NCBI GenBank assembly: GCA_900547685.1 | Contig: URHS01000023.1 | Coordinates: forward strand, 1-33,921 | Source: an uncultured Blautia sp. | GTDB lineage: Bacteria > Bacillota > Clostridia > Lachnospirales > Lachnospiraceae | Direction: 5' to 3' | Length of the DNA stretch: 33,921 nt | Part shown: one piece after another, positions 8,792-15,458 of the stretch | How the letters are laid out: each line of letters opens with the position of its first letter | Numbering within the stretch: the first letter of the stretch is position 1 | Program-made: the position numbers and the translations under genes | The notes under the pieces: generated by a model | The model's database searches: none | Told to the model about the DNA's origin: nothing | What the model saw: only the letters and a program-made list of their open reading frames with translations

Positions 8792-9374
8792 CTTTCAAAT
8801 TCCCCTTTTCCACATTTAAGTCTAATATTTCATGCACATAAGACTCCATAATTTTTGAGCCTTCTCCTGTGCGCTCATTTCTCTTTAATACCTGTGATTT
8901 CTTTATTCCACGCTCTCTCCATGATTTTCCACCAGTGGCGTGATTTAACATTAAAGGTTGAATATTATCACAAACATGGGCAAATTTAGCCTCTGGTGTC
9001 TGATATTCTTCAAACTCATCCCACAATGTTCTCAGTTGTTCTGCCTGGTCTTTTGGAAGAATGTTAAAAATTCGCTCTGCTGCTTTTAGCTCTCTTTCCC
9101 TCTTTGTCTGGTTTCCAACTGCGTCATAGGCATAAGTATCACCCGCGTCAATTTCTACTAAATCATGCACTAATACCATAAGCATCGTCTTTGCTAAATC
9201 AATCTTTTCCTCAGAATATTCTGCCAAAAGTGCTGCCATTAAAGCCAGATGCCAGGAATGCTCTGCATCATTTTCTTTTCTGATGCCATCTGATAAATAA
9301 GTCTGCCGGCCAATAAACTTTGCCTTATCTGCTTCCAGCAAAAAATCCATCTGTTTTTTCAATCGTTCTTCCAT
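8784..9374 (-). CDS. HD-domain phosphohydrolase, YfbR-like
   Basis: A 196-residue HD hydrolase. Metal-binding residues are visible as H39 in AEHSWH, H70-D71 in LVHDLVE and D136 in HVCDN, the pattern of the YfbR/5'-deoxynucleotidase group (COG1896-like). Likely role: removing phosphate from a nucleotide or related metabolite in the cytoplasm; the substrate cannot be read from sequence. It lies between the small DUF6142-like gene and the M29 aminopeptidase, overlapping the latter by 8 bases, so they are probably co-transcribed. Confidence 0.85.
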   Translation of the reverse strand: MEERLKKQMDFLLEADKAKFIGRQTYLSDGIRKENDAEHSWHLALMAALLAEYSEEKIDLAKTMLMVLVHDLVEIDAGDTYAYDAVGNQTKRERELKAAERIFNILPKDQAEQLRTLWDEFEEYQTPEAKFAHVCDNIQPLMLNHATGGKSWRERGIKKSQVLKRNERTGEGSKIMESYVHEILDLNVEKGNLKDE

Positions 9375-9397
9375 ATCTTTATCCTGCCTTTCTGTTA

Positions 9398-9718
9398 TTA
9401 AGAAATTCCAACTAAGAAAAGTGCCAGCCAGATAACCATAAGTACTCCATTTCCCACTGCTCCGATTTTACAAAAAAGCTGATCCCTGTTTTTCTCGGAA
9501 AAGCTCTTCAATCCGGTAATAAATCCATAAATGGAAAGAACAATGGCAATCAGCCCCAATGCTCCCAAATACATCCCGCCCTTTCCATGAAAAATCAAAG
9601 CACATAATGCGGCGGCACAAAAAATCCCCAGAGAAATTCCGGCAAAAACCGTTGAGGCTATTCCCTGTCCGGAATGTTTCTTTTTTGCAAAAGAATATTT
9701 ATTTTTCTTTTTTGCCAT
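9398..9718 (-). CDS. Small three-span membrane protein, DUF6142-like
   Basis: A 106-residue protein starting MAKKKNKYSF. An ATG at 9718 with GGAGA upstream is better than the TTG-side longer frame. A lysine-rich N-terminus (2-14) is followed by membrane segments at about 22-43, 48-69 and 83-104. The layout matches small Lachnospiraceae proteins I recall as DUF6142; function unknown. The first 20 bases overlap the end of the VanZ-like gene. Confidence 0.65.
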   Translation of the reverse strand: MAKKKNKYSFAKKKHSGQGIASTVFAGISLGIFCAAALCALIFHGKGGMYLGALGLIAIVLSIYGFITGLKSFSEKNRDQLFCKIGAVGNGVLMVIWLALFLVGIS

Positions 9719-10190
9719 TACTTGTTTCTCCTTTTTTTCTTTTATAAACGAAATAGATAACGGCAAAAAGCAGATAGCCAAGTGCCGCACCCAGTGTATT
9801 CATAATCAAATCATCTACATCAAAACAACCCAGCTTTGTAACCAGCTGAATGATTTCTACGCAAAGGCTCAAGGTAAACCCTGAAAATGTGATAAATAAA
9901 AATCTTCTTGTATCCTTTTTAATAATCGGAAGAATAAATCCAAAAGGAATAAATCCCACAACATTCCCCAACAAGTTCAATACAACCGGCCACACACCCA
10001 ACTGTTCCCTATACGTCCAAAATCGCTTAATCTCCTGAAGAAATACCAGATTATAATGATATTCTCTTTCTTCAAAACGCAATACCCCAAAACGCTCTGC
10101 AAAAAAGAGAAAATAAATCAACAATAACAGATACAGCACAAATAGCATAGTACTGACTGTTTTGATTTTCTTCTTCACATTTTTATTCAA
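9699..10190 (-). CDS. VanZ-like membrane protein
   Basis: A 163-residue protein with four predicted membrane helices (about 13-29, 64-83, 93-113, 130-150) and the VanZ family core LLGNVVGFIPFGFILP (about 68-83) plus DVDDLIMNTLGAALGY (about 124-139). VanZ from glycopeptide resistance clusters gives low teicoplanin resistance; most homologues, like this isolated one, have no known role, so it should not be called a resistance gene. The start is TTG at 10190, supported by AAGGGG 6 bases upstream; no good ATG lies nearby. It heads a likely operon with the DUF6142-like, HD and M29 genes. Confidence 0.8.
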   Translation of the reverse strand: MNKNVKKKIKTVSTMLFVLYLLLLIYFLFFAERFGVLRFEEREYHYNLVFLQEIKRFWTYREQLGVWPVVLNLLGNVVGFIPFGFILPIIKKDTRRFLFITFSGFTLSLCVEIIQLVTKLGCFDVDDLIMNTLGAALGYLLFAVIYFVYKRKKGETSNGKKEK

Positions 10191-10211
10191 TTTTAACCCC
10201 TTATTCTTTCT

Positions 10212-10249
10212 TAAATAACATAAAGACGGGAGAACCCTTTCCCCCGCCC
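10212..10249 (-). terminator. Probable terminator after the pyrE unit
   Basis: Minus-strand RNA from 10248 to 10225 can form GGCGGG/CCCGTC (one G-U pair) with a 12-base loop, followed by a broken U-rich stretch. It lies between the 50-codon membrane peptide gene and the VanZ-like gene and would separate the two transcripts. Confidence 0.5.
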
Positions 10250-10265
10250 TCTTTTGCCTTACACA

Positions 10266-10418
10266 TTAAAATGTAATTTCTGACTTTCTTTTTAATAATC
10301 TTGCTCCGCTTACCAGCATTAAAATCCCCGTAGTAATGCCTGTAACCAGCACAATAATTCCCACTGCAATACTTCCTGCACCGCATCGTGTCATGGTTTT
10401 ATAAACCTTTTCATTCAT
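10266..10418 (-). CDS. 50-residue single-span membrane peptide downstream of pyrE
   Basis: An ATG at 10418 opens a 50-codon frame ending TAA at 10266-10268. The peptide begins MNEKVYKTMTRCGAG, has a hydrophobic stretch at about 16-37 (SIAVGIIVLVTGITTGILML) and ends with the basic tail ARLLKRKSEITF. An AGGAAG site lies about 10 bases upstream. It starts 22 bases after the pyrE stop and is followed by a terminator, so it is probably the second gene of a pyrE operon. I recall similar tiny proteins in Lachnospiraceae, with no known function. Confidence 0.65.
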   Translation of the reverse strand: MNEKVYKTMTRCGAGSIAVGIIVLVTGITTGILMLVSGARLLKRKSEITF

Positions 10419-10440
10419 TTAGGAACACTTCCTTTTCTGA

Positions 10441-11118
10441 TTATTTTACTCCGTAGATTTCGTAGTATGCATCAATCGCTTCTTTTGTTTTATCGTCAAT
10501 TACAACTTTACCATTACATTCTCTGTTGTATAAATGCTCTACTACTTCCTCCATTGTTACAATGGCATTTGTCTCAAATCCGTAAGTTTCTTTGATTTCA
10601 GCAAGTGCGCTCTTATCGCCCTTTCCTTTTTCCATACGATTTAAAGAAACCATCAAACCTACGATTTCCACATTCGCTGCACCTTTCACCTTTGGAACGG
10701 TTTCTTCCATAGATTTTCCGGAGGTTGTTACGTCTTCAATCATAACAACTCTGTCTCCATCCTGCAGCTTACTTCCCAAGAAACTTCCTTTATCTGCACC
10801 GTGGTCTTTTTCTTCCTTACGGTCTGAGCAGTAGCGTACTTCTTTACCGTATAATTCACTATATGCAATAGCTGTTACAACACTGATTGGAATTCCTTTG
10901 TAAGCCGGTCCGAATAATACGTCAAAATCATCTCCGTATTTGTCATGAATTGCTTTTGCATAATATTCACCTAATTTTTTTAACTGAGAACCTGTTACAT
11001 AAGCTCCTGCATTCATAAAGAAAGGAGACTTTCTACCACTTTTCAGGGTAAATTCTCCAAATTTTAAAACATCACTTTCTACCATAAATTCAATAAATTC
11101 CTGTTTATATGCTTCCAT
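10441..11118 (-). CDS. pyrE: Orotate phosphoribosyltransferase
   Basis: OPRTase attaches ribose-5-phosphate from PRPP to orotate, making OMP. The 225-residue protein shows the PRPP-binding motif VVMIEDVTTSGKS at 124-136, the FGPAYKGIP loop at 69-77 and the flexible catalytic loop RKEEKDHG at 100-107. It is apart from the pyrC-pyrF-pyrK-pyrD operon by about 3.4 kb and has its own promoter and an unusual leader hairpin. AGGAGG precedes the ATG. Confidence 0.96.
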   Translation of the reverse strand: MEAYKQEFIEFMVESDVLKFGEFTLKSGRKSPFFMNAGAYVTGSQLKKLGEYYAKAIHDKYGDDFDVLFGPAYKGIPISVVTAIAYSELYGKEVRYCSDRKEEKDHGADKGSFLGSKLQDGDRVVMIEDVTTSGKSMEETVPKVKGAANVEIVGLMVSLNRMEKGKGDKSALAEIKETYGFETNAIVTMEEVVEHLYNRECNGKVVIDDKTKEAIDAYYEIYGVK

Positions 11119-11141
11119 TTTTAAAACCTCCTATATTTATG

Positions 11142-11168
11142 GAGCTGTTGTACAAAATACAACAGCTC
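11142..11168 (-). promoter_or_regulatory. Perfect 11-bp hairpin in the pyrE leader
   Basis: GAGCTGTTGTA (11142-11152) pairs perfectly with 11158-11168 around a five-base loop. In the pyrE transcript it lies between the predicted start (near 11185) and the ribosome site, without a following U-run. On the plus strand it is followed by TTTT, so it could instead stop antisense transcription. It does not match a PyrR-binding loop. Confidence 0.55.
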
Positions 11169-11191
11169 TTTTCACCTATTCAATCTATTCA

Positions 11192-11220
11192 ATTCTATCA
11201 CAGTTTTTCAGTTATTTCAA
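11192..11220 (-). promoter_or_regulatory. pyrE promoter with tandem 9-bp repeat at the start site
   Basis: Minus-strand -35 TTGAAA (11215-11220) and -10 TAGAAT (11192-11197) are 17 bases apart, with TG one base before the -10. Directly downstream are two tandem copies of ATTGAATAG (11185-11193 and 11176-11184), covering the likely start site. Confidence 0.7.
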
Positions 11221-11250
11221 TCAAACAAATAAGAGAACCGTAGACTTTCT

Positions 11251-11733
11251 TTACTGATACAAACGAATTTCCCCACATTCATCAATACGTTTTATATAAT
11301 GTGTAATACCTAAAATAGGTTCAGCACCACAAAAACCTTCCCTCTCTAATTCTTCTATTACAGATGTTGGTGTAACATTTGTAACCTTAACTTTCAATGT
11401 TCCGTTATAAGCATAAAATAATTTTGCAGTTGGATAAACTTCCCGTGGACTCCAGATGTTTATAGTATAATCTTCAAATTCAATATAAGGAATATCCGAT
11501 ATCACATTAAAATAATTTCCCATAATCTTATTAATCTGGGCATAAGGTCCATCAGACCAGACATCAGCCGAAACATTCAGTTCTATTTTTGTATTTCCAA
11601 TATTGTTTGTGCATGTGAAATTTTTTATATAACTCTTGTCCGTTTCAAAACCATCATCTGCTGACACTGCTATAAAACCGGAAATCCATAAGCAAAATGC
11701 AAAACATATACAAAATATTTTTCTTCTACGCAT
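11251..11733 (-). CDS. Secreted protein of unknown function
   Basis: A 160-residue protein with a clear signal peptide (basic MRRRK, hydrophobic 6-22, likely cut after VSA at about 25). The mature part (about 135 residues) is rich in beta-prone and aromatic residues and has three cysteines (in FTCTNN, GFCGAEP and DECGEI). I do not recognise a domain. It has its own promoter at 11758-11786 with an 18-bp direct repeat upstream and an AAAGGAGG ribosome site. It lies next to the four-gene surface operon and may belong to the same envelope function, but it is separated from it by a terminator. Confidence 0.65.
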   Translation of the reverse strand: MRRRKIFCICFAFCLWISGFIAVSADDGFETDKSYIKNFTCTNNIGNTKIELNVSADVWSDGPYAQINKIMGNYFNVISDIPYIEFEDYTINIWSPREVYPTAKLFYAYNGTLKVKVTNVTPTSVIEELEREGFCGAEPILGITHYIKRIDECGEIRLYQ

Positions 11734-11757
11734 CTGTTTTCCTCCTTTCCCAATTTT

Positions 11758-11786
11758 ATTATATCAGATTTTATTACAATCCCCAA
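11758..11786 (-). promoter_or_regulatory. Promoter of the secreted 160-residue protein
   Basis: Minus-strand -10 TATAAT (11758-11763) preceded by TGA (extended -10) and a weak -35 TTGGGG (11781-11786) at 17-base spacing. The weak -35 and the upstream direct repeats suggest an activated promoter. Confidence 0.65.
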
Positions 11787-11805
11787 TTTATTTTCTGATT
11801 TTTAT

Positions 11806-11845
11806 AATATTTTTTATACTTAATAAGAATATTTTTTATACTTAA
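11806..11845. repeat. Two 18-bp direct repeats, 22 bp apart
   Basis: AATATTTTTTATACTTAA occurs at 11806-11823 and again at 11828-11845, identical over 18 bases, with start-to-start distance of 22 bp, about two helical turns. The pair lies upstream (about -45 to -85) of the promoter for the secreted protein and next to the terminator of the surface operon. Confidence 0.8.
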
Positions 11846-11897
11846 AATGGCTGTCACACAATGCATAGAATATATGTCATGTATGACAGCCATTTTT
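11846..11897 (-). terminator. Terminator of the surface-protein operon
   Basis: AATGGCTGTCA at about 11847-11857 pairs with TGACAGCCATT at about 11883-11893, with a long AT-rich loop. On the minus strand it follows the last gene of the operon by a few bases; T runs flank both sides, so it could work in both directions. Confidence 0.7.
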
Positions 11898-11899
11898 AT

Positions 11900-12403
11900 C
11901 TAAATAATATGAAGTTTTGCCTTTACCTGAGCACCATTCAGAGGCTCTTTATTTTCATCTATAGAAAATGTATGGATATTCAAATATAACTCATAATTTC
12001 CTTTATCCGGTACATTTTTTACTGCAAACTCTGTAATTGCCTTTCCCGGTTCGATTAAATCTGACTGATAAATTTCTTCTCCCGTCTCTACAATTTCCAG
12101 AGAATATTGAAAATAACAGGGATTTCCTTCTGGATTTAGCAAGGTAAGTTTCCATGTATCATCTTCCGCCGACATCGTAATATCTCCATATCCAGGAATT
12201 TTAATACCTTCTTCTCCCTCTGATTTATCTTCTACATCTTTATTCCAGACTTCAGCGTCATCTGAAAGTACCAATCCCTTTTCTTGATTTTTTTCTGAAT
12301 TACTTGCCAAATATCTGCCTGTCATAAGAGAAACTACTCCTATTACAAGAATAATACAAACAATTCCTAACCATTTTTTTACCTTTTTCTGCATAAATCC
12401 CAT
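11900..12403 (-). CDS. Membrane-tethered extracellular protein, last gene of surface operon
   Basis: A 167-residue protein with one N-terminal membrane anchor (about 11-28, after basic KKVKKW) and an outside part. A charged linker (about 30-66) leads into a beta-rich domain with IPGYGDITM, LLNPEGNPCYFQYSLEI and SDLIEPGKAI, which looks like an immunoglobulin-type or transthyretin-type fold binding region. I recall similar domains in Lachnospiraceae clusters of unnamed surface proteins, but no function. It could be the membrane partner that docks the two secreted proteins encoded just upstream. The start at 12403 has only a poor ribosome site (GGGG); an ATG three codons later is possible. Confidence 0.65.
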   Translation of the reverse strand: MGFMQKKVKKWLGIVCIILVIGVVSLMTGRYLASNSEKNQEKGLVLSDDAEVWNKDVEDKSEGEEGIKIPGYGDITMSAEDDTWKLTLLNPEGNPCYFQYSLEIVETGEEIYQSDLIEPGKAITEFAVKNVPDKGNYELYLNIHTFSIDENKEPLNGAQVKAKLHII

Positions 12404-12431
12404 TTCCCCATTTCTTCTCTGTACTTTGCCC

Positions 12432-12935
12432 TTACTCTGTTAATGCAATTCCGAAAGTAATACTTCCTGTGTAAGCTACTCCATATTCAAATCTTCCAGC
12501 GATAACCGGACGAATTTGGTACTGCTTTGTTCCGTCTTCAGTAAAAGATACTACCTCTTTTCCAACGGTCTGATTAGCCTGTCCTGTTGTTTCCAGAACC
12601 TCTCCTGATTCTGAAATTATCTGATATCGCAAAGAAGTTCTCGGCGTAGTATTTGCTTCCAAAACCATCTGGTTTCTGTAATAATCTGTCCCTGCAATTG
12701 TTACGGAAACTCTATTTCCTTCCGGCAGATTTTTTATGTCTGTTGCTTCTACATTTACCGTTGCACCTTCATTTCCCATATTAATTGATGCAGGAATAGT
12801 AACGGTATAAGATGGCTCTGCTGTAAGTGTCACAGAAAGCTCTTGAGACTGATTTTCATTTGCAAAAGCAGTTACAGACATAGCCATTGTCACCATTGCA
12901 CCTAAAATAATTCCTAACACTCTTTTTTTCATCAT
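12432..12935 (-). CDS. Secreted beta-rich protein B, paralogue of neighbour
   Basis: A 167-residue secreted protein: signal peptide 1-26 (cut after AFA), mature domain with YTVTIPASINMG, LPEGNRVSVTI, SFTEDGTKQYQIRP and a closing AYTGSITFGI. These blocks align in the same order with the upstream gene product, so the two come from an old duplication. It has no anchor motif and no membrane segment after the signal, so it should be held by a partner or released. Fold is probably a beta-sandwich; function unknown. An AAGGAAAG site fits the second ATG (12932) slightly better than the first. Confidence 0.7.
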   Translation of the reverse strand: MMKKRVLGIILGAMVTMAMSVTAFANENQSQELSVTLTAEPSYTVTIPASINMGNEGATVNVEATDIKNLPEGNRVSVTIAGTDYYRNQMVLEANTTPRTSLRYQIISESGEVLETTGQANQTVGKEVVSFTEDGTKQYQIRPVIAGRFEYGVAYTGSITFGIALTE

Positions 12936-12958
12936 CTTTCCTTCTTTCTAATCACCGG

Positions 12959-13504
12959 CTACTTATTTACCAACTCAATACCATAAGTCATAGAACCTGT
13001 GTAATGTACACCTTTTTGAATAGCTAAATTTCCTGTTCCATTGGGATAATCAAATGCCACCGGATACATCTGATATTCCATTGTTCCATTTTCTGTAAAT
13101 GCTGCCAATTCCATGCCTTTAATCTGTTTTTCCAGAGCGCCGTTTTTAAATCCTTCTTCTGTTCCCTGTATCATCAATGTCATTAAATAAGGTTTTCTTC
13201 CCTCTATATTTTCATCTGCTTCTTCCAGATACAATCTTCCATAAGTGCCACTTCCAGCTTTTAAAGTAACAGAGATTTTACTTCCTTCTGGAATATAAGC
13301 TACATCACTTGCTGTAATTGGTATTTTTGTTATTTCCTTTGTATCCATAACAATCGTTTCCGGAATTGTAACTGTATACACCGGATCGTTTGGTTCATAC
13401 ATGGTAATATCTGATTTTGCAGTATCTGCCTGTACGGAAACCGGTAACATTGTCCCAAATATTGTTGCTGCCATTAGCACCGCTGCACTTTTTCCTGCTT
13501 TCAT
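12959..13504 (-). CDS. Secreted beta-rich protein A, paralogue of neighbour
   Basis: A 181-residue secreted protein with a signal peptide (cut near VQA, residue 26). The mature domain carries YTVTIPETIVM, IPEGSKISVTL, AFTENGTMEYQMYP and HYTGSMTYGIEL, the same order of blocks as the next gene. It differs by a longer middle loop (about 95-125). The ATG shares one base with the stop codon of the upstream mini-anchor gene (TAATG) and has AAGGAGG, so translation is coupled. No function is recognised; a surface-complex subunit is the best inference. Confidence 0.7.
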   Translation of the reverse strand: MKAGKSAAVLMAATIFGTMLPVSVQADTAKSDITMYEPNDPVYTVTIPETIVMDTKEITKIPITASDVAYIPEGSKISVTLKAGSGTYGRLYLEEADENIEGRKPYLMTLMIQGTEEGFKNGALEKQIKGMELAAFTENGTMEYQMYPVAFDYPNGTGNLAIQKGVHYTGSMTYGIELVNK

Positions 13505-13806
13505 TACGTCTCCTCCTTGTAATAAACATTTTTTTCATTACGCATTTGGAAGTGTTTTGAAAATAAAATCAATATAAAGCTTCCTGTTGAAAACAACACC
13601 ATTTCAGACAGAACAGAAATATCGTTTTCGTCACCTGTCTTTACATCTTCCGGCTTGTAAAGTTCTTTTTCTATAGGCTTCTCTTCCTCATTTTTCTCAT
13701 TGCTATAAAGTTGAATATTACTTTTTGCAACGCCCTCAACAGGTGCTGCCGCTGCCCAGAAAAGAAACACTAAAAAGATAGGTAGTATTATTTTTCTTTT
13801 TTTCAT
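13504..13806 (-). CDS. Mini cell-wall-anchored protein with KTGD sorting-like signal
   Basis: A 100-residue protein starting with ATG at 13806 (MKKRKIILPI); a GTG six codons upstream is possible but has no ribosome site. It shows a signal peptide (1 to about 27), a short acidic, lysine-rich outside part (about 28-55), then VKTGD at 55-59, a hydrophobic stretch at about 65-82 and a basic-containing tail. This order (signal, short linker, TG motif, membrane span, tail) is that of sortase substrates; KTGD variants are common in Clostridia. The tail of 18 residues is longer than usual. It heads the four-gene surface operon. No sortase gene is in the window. It could be only a membrane protein if the KTGD motif is chance. 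Confidence 0.6.
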   Translation of the reverse strand: MKKRKIILPIFLVFLFWAAAAPVEGVAKSNIQLYSNEKNEEEKPIEKELYKPEDVKTGDENDISVLSEMVLFSTGSFILILFSKHFQMRNEKNVYYKEET

Positions 13807-13889
13807 ATTTCTTTTACCTGTCACAAAATTTTCAAGAATATTCTTTTACCAAACAACCGATTGTATAGAACTTTTTGTTCTATGCTCTT

Positions 13890-13918
13890 ATTATAGCTTC
13901 CATTAAAAAATCTGTCTT
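13890..13918 (-). promoter_or_regulatory. Surface operon promoter
   Basis: Minus-strand -10 TATAAT (13890-13895) with a -35 AAGACA (13913-13918) at 17-base spacing. A perfect 7-bp dyad ATAGAAC-TTTTT-GTTCTAT (13865-13871 with 13877-13883) follows directly, in the position of an operator or 5'-end hairpin. Confidence 0.6.
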
Positions 13919-13949
13919 CAAATCTATGTTAAATCTCCATCAACTTTAA

Positions 13950-13984
13950 TGAAAAAAGCTTGTTGTATCTCTCACAACAAGCTT
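13950..13984 (-). terminator. Terminator overlapping the GNAT stop codon
   Basis: A perfect 11-bp stem (13956-13966 with 13974-13984) and seven-base loop are followed by six T on the minus strand. The last codons of the acetyltransferase (S-L-L-stop) lie inside the upstream arm, so the coding sequence forms half of its own terminator. Confidence 0.85.
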
Positions 13985-14430
13985 TCTTCATGTACATACA
14001 TCCTAATCTGGTTAGGCTCATCTTCTTCCTCCACCATACATAAAAATCTCCAGTCATATTTTTCATAAAAGGAAGTATGTTCCGTAATTAAATAAAGTGT
14101 TTCAATTCCCATTTCTTTCATATCATTGCAAACGTAATCAAGTAATTTCCCCTCTATTCCCTGACAGCGATATTCTTCTTCTACATATAAAGCACATAAA
14201 TTTGGAGTCAAATCTTTTCGTTTATGAAAATCATTTTCTATCACTCCTGCTCCTGCTATAATCTTGTTTCCTTCTACAACAATATACCACTGTGGAATAC
14301 TGCTGTTATTTTCAGTTGCTGCCTGCATACTCTCCCTGTATGCTTCCATTGGCACTTTCCATTTTTCGTGAAACCAGAAAGCAGCTTCTGAAATTCTTTC
14401 TTTTTCTTCTCGTAATTTTAAAATTTCCAT
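13972..14430 (-). CDS. GNAT-family N-acetyltransferase
   Basis: A 152-residue acetyltransferase of the GNAT fold, which uses acetyl-CoA to modify an amine. Visible parts: NKIIAGAGVIENDF (strand 3-4), LCALYVEEEYRCQGIEGKLLDYV with the acetyl-CoA loop RCQGIEGK, and HTSFYEKYDWRF near the C-terminus. ATG at 14430 is chosen over an in-frame TTG at 14451 because the TTG region itself holds the AGGAG ribosome site. The acceptor is unknown. It is a lone gene between the surface operon and pyrD. Confidence 0.85.
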   Translation of the reverse strand: MEILKLREEKERISEAAFWFHEKWKVPMEAYRESMQAATENNSSIPQWYIVVEGNKIIAGAGVIENDFHKRKDLTPNLCALYVEEEYRCQGIEGKLLDYVCNDMKEMGIETLYLITEHTSFYEKYDWRFLCMVEEEDEPNQIRMYVHEESLL

Positions 14431-14514
14431 AGTTCTTCTATTCTCCTGCAATCTTTCATTTCTCTATCGCAAGCTCTCGATTAAAAAACATTTTATCGCC
14501 TTTAAATAATAATA

Positions 14515-14549
14515 GGAGGCTGCCCTTGTATCCACAGGTTACAGCCTCC
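14515..14549 (-). terminator. Hairpin after pyrD
   Basis: GGAGGCTG (14515-14522) pairs with CAGCCTCC (14542-14549). It follows the pyrD stop by 6 bases on the minus strand and probably ends the pyr operon, although the T run after it is broken (TATTATTATTT). Confidence 0.65.
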
Positions 14550-14555
14550 TTTCCT

Positions 14556-15458
14556 TTATTTTACAATTCCGATTAAATCTCGGATATCTTTAATTTTATT
14601 TTTTTCCATATAAGCCTCAATGCCTCTGATTGTTTCCACAGTTGCATAAGGATTAACAAAGTTCGCAGTTCCGATTGATACTGCTGTAGCGCCTGCCATA
14701 ATAAATTCCAGAGCATCCTCTGCATTTTGAATACCGCCCATTCCAATAATCGGAATGTTGACAGCCTGTGCAACCTGATAAACCATGCGTACTGCTATTG
14801 GTTTTACACATGGGCCAGAAACACCACCTGTCTTATTAGCAAGTGCAAAGGTTCTTCTGTTAATATCAATCTTCATACCTGTCAGGGTATTGATAAGTGA
14901 AACTGCATCTGCTCCACCTGCTTCTGCTGCTCTTGCAATTTCTGCAATGTCAGTGACATTCGGTGTCAATTTCATAATCACTGGCTGTTTTGCTACTTTT
15001 TTAATCTGTGCAGTAAGCGCCTCTACATGCTTTGGGTCCTGACCAAAAGCAAGGAAATTTGCATTTACATTAGGACAGGAAATATTGATTTCCAGCATAT
15101 CTGCCGGCTCATCCGCCAGACGTTCTACTACTGCCAGATATTCTTCCGGTGCATGTCCGCATACATTTACAATTACTTTTGTATCAAATTGCTGCAGATA
15201 AGGTAAATCTCTTTCACAAAATACTTCCATTCCCGGATTTTGAAGCCCAATAGCATTCATCATACCGCTGTGGATTTCCGCAATTCTAGGTGTAGGATTT
15301 CCCGGCCATGCCACATTGGCAACACCTTTTGTCACTACTGCACCCAGCTCATTTAAGTCTACAAACTCACTGTACTCTGCTCCAGAGCCAAAAGTACCGG
15401 AGGCTGTCATAACAGGATTTTTTAATTCAATCCCGGCAATTTTTACTTTTGTATTCAT
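14556..15458 (-). CDS. pyrD: Dihydroorotate dehydrogenase, class 1B catalytic subunit
   Basis: PyrDB oxidises dihydroorotate to orotate using FMN and passes electrons to PyrK and then NAD. The 300-residue protein has catalytic C128 in EINISCPNVN (cysteine, as in class 1 enzymes), the FMN-binding GSGAEYSEF start and IIGMGGIQNAEDALEF near 240-255. The start is ATG at 15458, sharing one base with the pyrK stop (TAATG) and with GGAGG upstream; a longer in-frame version inside pyrK is not credible. It is the last gene of pyrC-pyrF-pyrK-pyrD. Confidence 0.96.
   Translation of the reverse strand: MNTKVKIAGIELKNPVMTASGTFGSGAEYSEFVDLNELGAVVTKGVANVAWPGNPTPRIAEIHSGMMNAIGLQNPGMEVFCERDLPYLQQFDTKVIVNVCGHAPEEYLAVVERLADEPADMLEINISCPNVNANFLAFGQDPKHVEALTAQIKKVAKQPVIMKLTPNVTDIAEIARAAEAGGADAVSLINTLTGMKIDINRRTFALANKTGGVSGPCVKPIAVRMVYQVAQAVNIPIIGMGGIQNAEDALEFIMAGATAVSIGTANFVNPYATVETIRGIEAYMEKNKIKDIRDLIGIVK

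Noticed and set aside
9699..10190. Glycopeptide resistance gene (vanZ)
   Set aside because: Only the fold family matches and no other van genes are present; such lone homologues are common housekeeping genes.
10201..10386. 61-codon minus-strand frame starting MRCRKYCSG
   Set aside because: It lies across the terminator and in the wrong frame of the more credible 50-codon membrane peptide, which has a ribosome site.
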